Of a DNA stretch of 26,553 nt, positions 8,294-15,275 are shown one piece after another. Numbering within the stretch: the first letter of the stretch is position 1; the number at the start of each line of letters is the position of its first letter. The stretch covers positions 1 through 26,553 of the forward strand of contig DASUGK010000095.1 in assembly GCA_036274075.1 (NCBI GenBank). Direction: 5' to 3'. This DNA comes from CADEED01 sp036274075. Its GTDB lineage: Bacteria > Pseudomonadota > Gammaproteobacteria > Steroidobacterales > Steroidobacteraceae. The notes under the pieces are model-generated. The model did not search any database, was not told the DNA's origin, and saw nothing but the letters and a program-made list of their open reading frames with translations. The translations under genes were made by a program, and so were the position numbers.

Positions 8294-9544
8294 ATGCGCG
8301 GCCCCCTCTTCTTGCTGTCTCTGCTGGCGGCGGGCTTCGTGCCCGCCGCCGCGTTTTCCGCGCCCGGCACGAGGCCCATTCGTGTCGCCACCTTCAACTC
8401 CAGCCTGAATCGCGGTTCGCCGGGAGTACTGCAACGCGACCTGTCCACGCCCGACAACGCCCAGGCGCGCGCCGTCGCGGAGATCATCCAGCGCGTGCGC
8501 CCCGACATCCTGCTGCTGCAGGAGTTCGATTACGACGCCGCGGGTGCGTCGCTGGCGTCGTTCCAGTCAAACTACCTGGGCCGCGCGCAGAACGGCCATG
8601 CGCCGCTGCACTACGCCCACACGTTCTTCACCGAGTCGAACACGGGCGTGCCCTCGGGATTCGACCTCGACAACGACGGCCGGGTGGCGGGTGGCGGCGA
8701 CGCGCTGGGCTTCGGCGACTTTGCCGGGCAATACGCCATGGTGCTGCTGTCGCGCTTCCCGATCGACACGAAGCGGGCGCGCACTTTCCGCAAATTCCTG
8801 TGGCGCGACATGCCGGGCGCGATGCTGCCCCTGGCGGCGTCAGGCGAACCGTGGTATTCGCCGGAAGAACTCGCGGTGTTGCCGCTGTCGTCCAAGAGTC
8901 ATTGGGACGTGCCGGTGAAGTTGGGCAGGCAAACGCTGCACCTGCTCATCAGCCATCCCACGCCTCCCGCCTTCGACGGCCCCGAGGATCGCAACGGGCG
9001 GCGCAACCATGACGAGATCCGCTTCTGGTCCGACTACCTGGCGATGGGCGCGGATGGCTACATGCGCGACGACCGCGGCAGGCAGGGCGGATTGCCGAGC
9101 GGCCTGTTCCTCATCATGGGCGACCTGAACTCAGATCCGGTCGACGGCGGCAGTCTGCACGACGCCATCGAGGGCCTGTTGAAGCATTCACGCGTCAACG
9201 GCGCGTTCATGCCGCACAGCCAGGGCGCGGTCGAAGCAGCGGCGGCCCAGGGCGGCGCAAACGCCTCGCACCAGGGCGATCCGCGCTTCGACACCGCGGA
9301 CTTCAACGATCGCTCGGCCGGAAACCTGCGCGTCGATTACCTGTTGCCGGAAAAATCCCTGTCCATCTGCGGCGGCGGCGTCTTCTGGCCGCGCCAAGAC
9401 CAGGACGGCGCTCACCTCGTATGGGGACAGACCCCACGGAGTTCGGATCACCGCCTGGTCTGGGTGGACCTCATTGCAGGCTCAGTTCCGTGCCCACGGG
9501 GCAGTGATCCGACAACCAGTGCGTCTTCGCATCCTCGTCGTTGA
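8294..9544 (+). CDS. Secreted endonuclease/exonuclease/phosphatase (EEP) family protein
   Basis: Metal-dependent phosphoesterase of the DNase I/exonuclease III/inositol phosphatase fold, probably periplasmic. The 416-residue product has a signal peptide (MRGPLFLLSLLAAGFVPAAA) and the family motifs: RVATFNSS with Asn35, ILLLQEFD with Glu77 (metal ligand), ISHPTPP with His221, IMGDLNSDP (274-282), RVDYLLP (346-352) and SSDHRLVWVDL with the Asp385-His386 pair. All catalytic positions are present. Whether it cleaves nucleic acid or a small phosphoester cannot be decided. It follows the TonB receptor by 10 bp and is likely in the same operon. The last roughly 20 residues lie past the conserved domain and are encoded antisense to the 3' end of the converging phosphatase-EEP gene (74-bp overlap), so this tail may be non-functional extension. 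Confidence 0.87.
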   Translation: MRGPLFLLSLLAAGFVPAAAFSAPGTRPIRVATFNSSLNRGSPGVLQRDLSTPDNAQARAVAEIIQRVRPDILLLQEFDYDAAGASLASFQSNYLGRAQNGHAPLHYAHTFFTESNTGVPSGFDLDNDGRVAGGGDALGFGDFAGQYAMVLLSRFPIDTKRARTFRKFLWRDMPGAMLPLAASGEPWYSPEELAVLPLSSKSHWDVPVKLGRQTLHLLISHPTPPAFDGPEDRNGRRNHDEIRFWSDYLAMGADGYMRDDRGRQGGLPSGLFLIMGDLNSDPVDGGSLHDAIEGLLKHSRVNGAFMPHSQGAVEAAAAQGGANASHQGDPRFDTADFNDRSAGNLRVDYLLPEKSLSICGGGVFWPRQDQDGAHLVWGQTPRSSDHRLVWVDLIAGSVPCPRGSDPTTSASSHPRR

Positions 9545-11240
9545 ACACCACGCGCACGAAGGATTTCTTCAGCACCGCCTTCGCGAGGTCGCGGCCCAGC
9601 AGGATGTTGTCGATGTACTCGCGGTACTCGCTGTCGCTCGTGCAGGGCAGGAACTTCTCGCGGGCCGTGATGCTGACGAGTTTCGCGGCCGGCGGATCGC
9701 CGTCGTTGATGTTGGCGTAGAAGTTGAGCGGGCGGCCCTGCGCGTCGAGTGCCGGTCCCTTCTCGAGCGTGAAGCGGCGGTTGAAATCGCCGAGCACGCC
9801 GAATCGCCGGCCGGCACGCGCCTCCGCGTCTATCCACGCCTCCAGCGGCTCGATCTGCCGAGACAGCAGCTGGCAATTACGCCCCTCGGCGGTCAGCGGC
9901 CCCGCGGGACAGCCCGACTTCAGGTGCACGGACATCAGCCGGAATTCCTGGCGGGTGCCGGGGAAGAACGTCGCCACCACGCCGCGGCGCACCGCGTTGC
10001 CGATGGACAGCGGCTCGTATTCGGCTTCGCAGCGGAATGGCAGGCCACGGCGGATCGCGAAGCCGTTCTTCTGCGTGTGCGCGCGCGTGGAGAAGCAGAA
10101 GTCATACCCCGGGAAGACCTGCGCCGCGGCCTCGGGCCCGTCGACTTCCTGCAGCGCGACGATGTCTGCGGCGAGCCTGGCCGCATAGTTGCGCAGCGAT
10201 GCGTAGTCGGCCGCGCTGCGCGGCTCCTTGCGCGTGATCGCGCAGGGCAGCGTGCGGTCATCGCCGCCCACCATGCCGCCCTGCTCGGCGCAGTTCTCGC
10301 GCAACGCGCGGTGCGTCCCGGGCGTCATGAGGTACTCGACGTTCCAGCTCGCGATGCGCACCTTGGCGGACTTGTCGTTCCACGGGCCGCCTCCCGGCAG
10401 CTCCAGGATGGGCGTCTCGATGTTCAGGCCCGCGTACTTGTCCTCGAGCTTCGGGTAGGGATTGGTCCAGGAGCCGTAGACAGGGTTCGGCAGCACGAAC
10501 CAGCTCACGCCGAAGCGCGGCTCGAGGCGCTCGCGGTCGGCGGCGAATGCCTTCGGGTCGATGAAGTCGCCGAGGTCGTCGCCGACCAGCGCGACGATGC
10601 GGTAGTTGGCCGCGATGAACGAGCGGCGCAGCGTCTTTAGGCTGTTGTTCCACTCGGGCCGCTCGCCGCGCAGCAGCATGTGTTCCGGGTCGGGCCGCGG
10701 ATCGATGCCGAGCTGCACCAGGTTGCGCATCGTGGCGGTTTTCGCCGGGCAGGGATCGCTGGCCGTGGGCGGTGGCACGCTGCAGTCACGGTTCGACACG
10801 TAGAACACCGAGTGCCCGAGGCGGCGGGCGGTTGCGATGAAGTCGCGCGCACCGGGCACGGCCTCGGCCTGGCCGGCACCCACCCATTCGCCCCAGTTTT
10901 TCGCGTCGTAAGTCGTGCGGTCGCGCAGCAGCCGCGCCTGGTACACCGTGTTGTCGAGCACGGTTTCGTCGAGGTCCAGCACGACTGCGGTAGGCAGGCG
11001 CGCGAGCACCTCCGGGGCAACGCCCTGTTGCTCGATCGCGGCGCTGCCGGGAGCCGGCGCCGCGATCTGCTGCGCTGCGAGCCGGTAGGTCTGCTCGGCG
11101 ATGGCGCGGAACTCGGGCGCGCGCTGCATCCACAGCGTCGAACCCACGAATTCGCGGCCTTCCCAGTCCTGGGCGGAGGCAACGGTCAGCAGCGAACACG
11201 ACAGGACTACCGCGATGCGGCCTTTCCAGCCTCGCACCAT
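9471..11240 (-). CDS. Secreted fusion: class C (e(P4)-like) acid phosphatase plus EEP-family domain
   Basis: A 589-residue two-domain protein. After a signal peptide (residues 1-23, ending ASA) comes a HAD-type class C acid phosphatase/5'-nucleotidase domain: VVLDLDETVLDNTVY (86-100) with nucleophile Asp89 and acid Asp91, YVSNRD (147-152) and VALVGDDLGDF (216-226) match the class C signatures. From about residue 294 a complete EEP domain follows: IASWNVEYL (Asn300), IVALQEVDG (Glu365), SVHLKSGC (His439), LGDFNRRF (483-490), YIDNILLG and LSDHCPVG (Asp578, His579). Class C enzymes are usually lipoproteins; here no lipobox Cys is seen, so it is probably soluble periplasmic or secreted. ATG at 11240 has a strong GGAGG (11247-11251) 6 nt upstream. 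The predicted role is to release phosphate and nucleosides from nucleic-acid or nucleotide substrates. It converges on the neighbouring EEP gene. Confidence 0.88.
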   Translation of the reverse strand: MVRGWKGRIAVVLSCSLLTVASAQDWEGREFVGSTLWMQRAPEFRAIAEQTYRLAAQQIAAPAPGSAAIEQQGVAPEVLARLPTAVVLDLDETVLDNTVYQARLLRDRTTYDAKNWGEWVGAGQAEAVPGARDFIATARRLGHSVFYVSNRDCSVPPPTASDPCPAKTATMRNLVQLGIDPRPDPEHMLLRGERPEWNNSLKTLRRSFIAANYRIVALVGDDLGDFIDPKAFAADRERLEPRFGVSWFVLPNPVYGSWTNPYPKLEDKYAGLNIETPILELPGGGPWNDKSAKVRIASWNVEYLMTPGTHRALRENCAEQGGMVGGDDRTLPCAITRKEPRSAADYASLRNYAARLAADIVALQEVDGPEAAAQVFPGYDFCFSTRAHTQKNGFAIRRGLPFRCEAEYEPLSIGNAVRRGVVATFFPGTRQEFRLMSVHLKSGCPAGPLTAEGRNCQLLSRQIEPLEAWIDAEARAGRRFGVLGDFNRRFTLEKGPALDAQGRPLNFYANINDGDPPAAKLVSITAREKFLPCTSDSEYREYIDNILLGRDLAKAVLKKSFVRVVFNDEDAKTHWLSDHCPVGTELSLQ

Positions 11241-11343
11241 GAAAAACCTCCGACGACGGGAGAATTGCCCAGGCGCGAGAGTATTTCAGAAGACGCGGCG
11301 AGGAAACGGGGAGACGATTATTTGATTTTGGCGCCGGAAGTGG

Positions 11344-14049
11344 CTAGCCGGTCTCGGCGAGCGACTGGTTCTGCCAGTTGGTGTCGAGCAGGTCGAGCGG
11401 TTCGACGCGCAGGTAACGCAGCGCATCGGTGGCGCTGCAGGGCCGGGCGAACAGGAATCCCTGCGCCAGCGCGCATCCCATGTTGCGCAGGATCTCCAGC
11501 TGCTGCCAGGTCTCGATGCCCTCGGCGACCACCTGGATGTTGAGGCTGCGCGCCATGGCGACGATGGCGCTGACGATGGCGTGGTCGGAAGGATCGGTGA
11601 CGATGTCGTTGACGAACTTGCGGTCGATCTTGAGCGAGTCGACGCGCCAGCGTTTCAGGTACGACAACGACGAGTACCCGGTGCCGAAGTCGTCGATGGC
11701 GATCTTCACGCCCAGGTCGCGCAAGGAGGCCAGCGCGTCCTCGCGGAACTCGCCGGAGCGCGTCTCGAACAGCGAGCCCTCGGTGAGCTCCAGCGCCAGG
11801 AGCTGCGGCCCGATGCGGAAACGGTCCATGGCCTGCTGCACCAGCTCGCGCAGCTTGGTGCGCTCCAGCTGCACGGCCGACACGTTCATGCTCACCGGCA
11901 CGAGGTGCGCGCCCTGCTCGCGCCAGGCGCTGATGTCGCGGCCGACGCGCTCGAGCACGAACTGCCCGATGGGAATGATGAGGCCGGTTTCCTCGGCCAC
12001 GCCGATGAAACGCTGCGGCGAGAGATAACCCTGCGCCGGATGCTTCCAGCGCAGCAGCGCCTCGAGCCCCGCCACGCGGCGCGTGTGGATGTCGATGATG
12101 GGCTGGTAGTGCACATCGAACTGCGACAGCTTGAGGCCGGCGCGCAGGCTCGACTCGATGGCCACGCGCTCCTTGAGCGTGCGATCCATCTGCGGCGAGA
12201 ACACCTGGTAGTTGTTCCGGCCCAGGTCCTTGGCCTGGTACATGGCCGTGTCGGAATGCTTGAGCAGCTCGCCCATGGTGGCGCCGTCGCGCGGAAAGAG
12301 GCTCACGCCAATACTCACCGTGGCCACCAGCGCGCGGCCGTCGATCATCACCGGCTGGGACAACACTTCGTTGATGCGGGTGGCCGCCAGCGTCACTTCG
12401 TCCGGCGCGTTCACGCGGTGCAGGACCACGACGAATTCGTCGCCGCCCATGCGCACGACAATATCCGAGGGGCGCACCGCGGCGCGCACCCGCTTGGCGA
12501 TTTCCTGCAGCAGCTTGTCGCCCACCTCGTGGCCACGCGAGTCGTTGATGTGCTTGAAGCGGTCGAGGTCGAGGAACAGCACCGCGAGCATCTGTCGCGA
12601 TTCCTGGCAGCGCGCGATGGCCTCTGGCAGGTGCGCCTGCAGGAACATCCGGTTCGGCAGGCCGGTGAGATGGTCGTGGTTGGCGAGCTTGTCGAGGCGC
12701 TGCTGGTTCGCCAGCAGCTGGCTCTGCGCCTTCTTGCGTTCCGACAGGTCGCGCATCAGGTAGGAGACCAGGCGCCGGTCGCTGGACTCGATGGGGACGC
12801 AGCTCACTTCCACGTCGATCTGGCGCCCGTCCTTGAGCCACTGCACCAGCTCGACGCCGCGGCTGGGCTCGACGCGTGCCAGGGTTGCGATCACGGGATC
12901 CTGCGAATCGTTGGGACCGCGCAGCACCGAGAGGATCGACCGTCCACGCAATTCGTCGAGCGTGAAGCCCAACTGCTGCTGCACGGCGGGATTGGCGTCG
13001 ACGATCTCGCCGGTGCGCGCGTCGGCGACCAGCAGCCCGTCCTGCGCCTGCTCGATGATGGCGCGGTAACGCGATTCCAGCGCGATGCGGTCGGCATTGA
13101 GGCGGCGCGAACGGGCCAGCAGCAGCATGGCGACGATGGCGAAGCCGCCCACCAGCAGGCCCAGCAGGATGGTCTGGTACAGCGTGGTGCTCGTGGCCTG
13201 CGCCGAGGCGCTGCGCGGGATCTCGAGCTGCAGCAGCCACACGGGCGAGCCCGACTGGTCGCGCAGGATCAGGAAGCCATTGATGTGCGTCCGCCCCGCC
13301 ACGCGCGTGAGCAGGTTGGCGGAGAGCGGCGAAGCGCGCACCCACTCCCGCACCTCGTCGGGCACGCCGGAACGCTCCAGGCTGGCGACCGGGTAGCCGG
13401 TGACAGGCCACGGCGAGAACTGGCCCACGCGATCGACCACGGCCGGCGTCAGCGCGCGCGTGAATGCGATCCATCCCTGGGGCTGGCCGGCGCCGGTGCT
13501 GTCGAACACCGGGCGCACCGCGAACAACGCGGGGCCGCGCGCGCGCTGGATGATGCCGCGCACGCCATCGGTGAGGCTGTTGAGATGGCCCGACGTGACG
13601 CCCTGCTTGACGGCTGCCAGCAGGTCGGTGTCGGGCGGAATTTCGTATTCCTGCGCCGCCGTCGCGTCGATGGCGAAAGACGCGCGCGTCTCGAGGTTCC
13701 GGTCGAGCAGCAGCAGGCTGTCGATGTCGAGCCGCACCAGCGCGCCGGCATTCAGCGAGCCGGTGAAGTAGTCGGGGCGGGAGCCGCGCACGAAGTCGGC
13801 GGTCGGCGTGGAAATGGCGTAGTCGCCCAGCACCGAGTGCAGGTCGCCGAGCTCGGTCTCGAAGCCGCGGATGAGCTGGCGACTCTGCATGTCGACGTCG
13901 CGCGATTCGATGTCGGCGACGTTGGTCAGCCAGCTGCGCTGCGACCAGCCGTAGAACACGACCAGGATGACGGCGACCACCGCGCCGATGAGGGGCAGTG
14001 GCGATTGACGGATCCTGATCTTGCCGTCGGGGGCTGTGTGGCGCGACAT
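11344..14049 (-). CDS. Membrane c-di-GMP signalling protein: CHASE4-like sensor, PAS, GGDEF, EAL
   Basis: A 901-residue inner-membrane protein that makes and/or degrades cyclic di-GMP. A transmembrane segment (about 17-35) is followed by a periplasmic sensor region of about 255 residues resembling CHASE4, a second transmembrane segment (about 291-312), and a PAS domain (about 325-440). The GGDEF domain is intact (RMGGDEF, 533-539) and has an RxxD inhibitory I-site (Arg526-Asp529) five residues before it. The EAL domain has Glu663-Ala-Leu, LELTEG (753-758), DDFGTGYSSL (786-795), KIDRKFV and EGIET, so phosphodiesterase activity is also expected. Which activity dominates is not predictable. ATG at 14047-14049 lies directly beside a CRP/Clp-type palindrome. 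It is upstream of the phosphatase-EEP gene on the same strand with a 103-bp gap, so cotranscription is possible but unproven. Confidence 0.92.
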   Translation of the reverse strand: MSRHTAPDGKIRIRQSPLPLIGAVVAVILVVFYGWSQRSWLTNVADIESRDVDMQSRQLIRGFETELGDLHSVLGDYAISTPTADFVRGSRPDYFTGSLNAGALVRLDIDSLLLLDRNLETRASFAIDATAAQEYEIPPDTDLLAAVKQGVTSGHLNSLTDGVRGIIQRARGPALFAVRPVFDSTGAGQPQGWIAFTRALTPAVVDRVGQFSPWPVTGYPVASLERSGVPDEVREWVRASPLSANLLTRVAGRTHINGFLILRDQSGSPVWLLQLEIPRSASAQATSTTLYQTILLGLLVGGFAIVAMLLLARSRRLNADRIALESRYRAIIEQAQDGLLVADARTGEIVDANPAVQQQLGFTLDELRGRSILSVLRGPNDSQDPVIATLARVEPSRGVELVQWLKDGRQIDVEVSCVPIESSDRRLVSYLMRDLSERKKAQSQLLANQQRLDKLANHDHLTGLPNRMFLQAHLPEAIARCQESRQMLAVLFLDLDRFKHINDSRGHEVGDKLLQEIAKRVRAAVRPSDIVVRMGGDEFVVVLHRVNAPDEVTLAATRINEVLSQPVMIDGRALVATVSIGVSLFPRDGATMGELLKHSDTAMYQAKDLGRNNYQVFSPQMDRTLKERVAIESSLRAGLKLSQFDVHYQPIIDIHTRRVAGLEALLRWKHPAQGYLSPQRFIGVAEETGLIIPIGQFVLERVGRDISAWREQGAHLVPVSMNVSAVQLERTKLRELVQQAMDRFRIGPQLLALELTEGSLFETRSGEFREDALASLRDLGVKIAIDDFGTGYSSLSYLKRWRVDSLKIDRKFVNDIVTDPSDHAIVSAIVAMARSLNIQVVAEGIETWQQLEILRNMGCALAQGFLFARPCSATDALRYLRVEPLDLLDTNWQNQSLAETG

Positions 14050-14050
14050 A

Positions 14051-14068
14051 ACGTGAACTGGGTCACGT
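14051..14068. promoter_or_regulatory. CRP/Clp-like palindrome at the GGDEF-EAL gene start
   Basis: ACGTGA (14051-14056) and TCACGT (14063-14068) form a perfect 6-bp inverted repeat with a 6-bp spacer. This is the geometry and nearly the sequence of CRP-family sites (TGTGA-N6-TCACA). It ends one base upstream of the start codon of the c-di-GMP gene, so a bound protein would most likely block transcription or translation initiation of that gene. Factor identity is inferred. Confidence 0.45.
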
Positions 14069-14595
14069 GCTGACTAAGGGCATCCCGCAGTGTGCAACGC
14101 GGGAACGTTGCGCCCCACTACACCGCGCACACTTCTGTGATTGTCCCTGCCCGGAGGACCCGGGGGCGGGGTGGGGCCCGGGCGGGTCAGAGTGGGCGGT
14201 GAGCAACCCGAGAACGCGGCCTCGCCCGCAACCATGTCGGTGGAGCCCCACAGTGGCAGGCCGGGATAGGCGTCGAAGCTCGAGAACGCCAGGTAGTAGT
14301 TAGTGCCGTCGCGCAGGATCGACGGGTCGGGATGGTCGCCGCTGACCACCGGATTCAGGAACGTACCGTTGCCCAGGTGGGCCCTGCATCGTCCCTCGAA
14401 GCCACCGCCCCGGTCTTCATGCTAGGATGACACCGGTTTCCCACTGGCCGAGTCATAGACGACCCGCCCCATGAGCGCAACAACACGCGGCCACCGCCCG
14501 GGCTCCGGATTCGATTGCGGGCATGGAGGCTGCTCCGCGAAAATGCCGCCCTCTTCCGACCCCGCCCCCGTGCGTCACTTTCCCGGAGAATGTCG
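14069..14595. other. Long non-coding gap between the c-di-GMP gene and eda
   Basis: About 530 bp separate the two divergent genes. Apart from the GH43 fragment (14230-14376) I see no complete gene. 14140-14200 is a G/C-rich low-complexity patch where the GH43 similarity breaks off. 14377-14580 must contain the eda promoter but no convincing sigma-70 pair was found. ACTGGCCGAGT (14443-14453) faintly resembles the boxes upstream of the GntR gene and is not strong enough to call. Confidence 0.4.
14230..14376 (-). pseudogene. Remnant of a GH43-family glycoside hydrolase gene (N-terminal blade only)
   Basis: Forty-nine codons on the reverse strand read as the start of a GH43 five-bladed beta-propeller enzyme: LGNGTFLNP, then SGDHPDPSILRDG, NYYLAFSSFDAYPGLPLW and STDMV. 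The HPDPS Asp is the family's catalytic base. The frame has a stop upstream at 14422-14424 and no start with a signal peptide. Similarity ends abruptly after 14230, where low-complexity GC-rich sequence follows, so the remaining roughly 90% of the gene is missing. GH43 enzymes are mostly xylosidases or arabinofuranosidases, which fits the neighbouring uronate-catabolism genes. It is a clear homology fragment, not a functional gene. Confidence 0.75.
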
Positions 14596-15267
14596 ATGAA
14601 CAAGGATCGAATGACCGTGCTCGCCGCGATGATGGACCAGGGAGTGATCCCGGTCTTCTATCACCCCGACGTCGCGGTCTGCCAGAAGGTCATCCAGGCC
14701 TGCGCCAACGGCGGCGCGAAATGCATCGAATTCACCAACCGTGGCGACTTCGCGAGCCACGTGTTCTACGAGGTCACGCGCCACTTCGACAAGGCCGATC
14801 CCTCGGTGATCATGGGCGTCGGAAGCATCGTCGATGCGCCCACCGCCGGCATCTACATCGCCAATGGCGCCAAGTTCGTCGTCGGGCCCATCCTCAATGC
14901 CGACGTCGCCAGGGTCTGCAATCGCCGCTGCATCCCCTATTCGCCCGGCTGCGGCTCGGCCAGCGAGATTTCCTGGGCGCACGAGCTCGGCTGCGAAATC
15001 GTCAAGGTGTTCCCGGGCAGCTCGGTGGGCGGGCCGGAGTTCGTCAAGAACGTCCTCGGACCAATGCCATGGACTCGCATCATGCCCACCGGCGGCGTCG
15101 AACCCACCGAGGAGTCGCTGCGCAAGTGGTTTGGCGCCGGCATCGTGGCCTGCGGCATCGGCAGCAACCTGATCACCAAGGAGCTGCTCGCCAAGGCCGA
15201 TTACGCCGGCATCGAGGCGCGCGTGCGCGACACCGTAAAGCTCATCAAGAACATTCGGCAGAAGTAA
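14596..15267 (+). CDS. eda: 2-dehydro-3-deoxy-phosphogluconate (KDPG) aldolase
   Basis: Cleaves 2-keto-3-deoxy-6-phosphogluconate to pyruvate and glyceraldehyde-3-phosphate, the last step of hexuronate and Entner-Doudoroff catabolism. The 223-residue product is a TIM-barrel class I aldolase with the Schiff-base Lys137 (IVKVFPG), Glu45 and Arg49 in CIEFTNRGD, and TGGVEPTEESLRKW near the phosphate-binding end. Two ATGs lie close together (14590 and 14596). GGAGA at 14585-14589 touches the first but sits 6 nt before the second, so 14596 is preferred (MNKDRMTVLA). It is the first gene of a tight operon: kdgK starts 8 bp after its stop. It belongs to the longer, Bacteroidetes/Xanthomonadales-like Eda branch rather than the E. 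coli one. Confidence 0.93.
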   Translation: MNKDRMTVLAAMMDQGVIPVFYHPDVAVCQKVIQACANGGAKCIEFTNRGDFASHVFYEVTRHFDKADPSVIMGVGSIVDAPTAGIYIANGAKFVVGPILNADVARVCNRRCIPYSPGCGSASEISWAHELGCEIVKVFPGSSVGGPEFVKNVLGPMPWTRIMPTGGVEPTEESLRKWFGAGIVACGIGSNLITKELLAKADYAGIEARVRDTVKLIKNIRQK

Positions 15268-15275
15268 GCAGGAAC

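Noticed and set aside
6778..8508. A 576-codon minus-strand frame opposite the first TonB receptor
   Set aside because: It is antisense to a clear receptor gene with a signal peptide and terminal Phe; the antisense frame is rich in Val, Arg, Ala and His with no recognisable fold.
11581..14073. An 830-codon plus-strand frame opposite the GGDEF-EAL gene
   Set aside because: The minus strand encodes intact GGDEF, EAL and PAS motifs over the same span. The length of the antisense frame is explained by GC-biased third codon positions.
14140..14210. GC-rich patch as a rho-independent terminator or small RNA
   Set aside because: Only imperfect pairing of C-runs with G-runs could be found and no T-tract follows.
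14590..14595. Upstream ATG (14590) as the start of eda
   Set aside because: The ribosome-binding GGAGA directly abuts it with no spacing, while the ATG at 14596 has a 6-nt spacing and gives the usual N-terminus.
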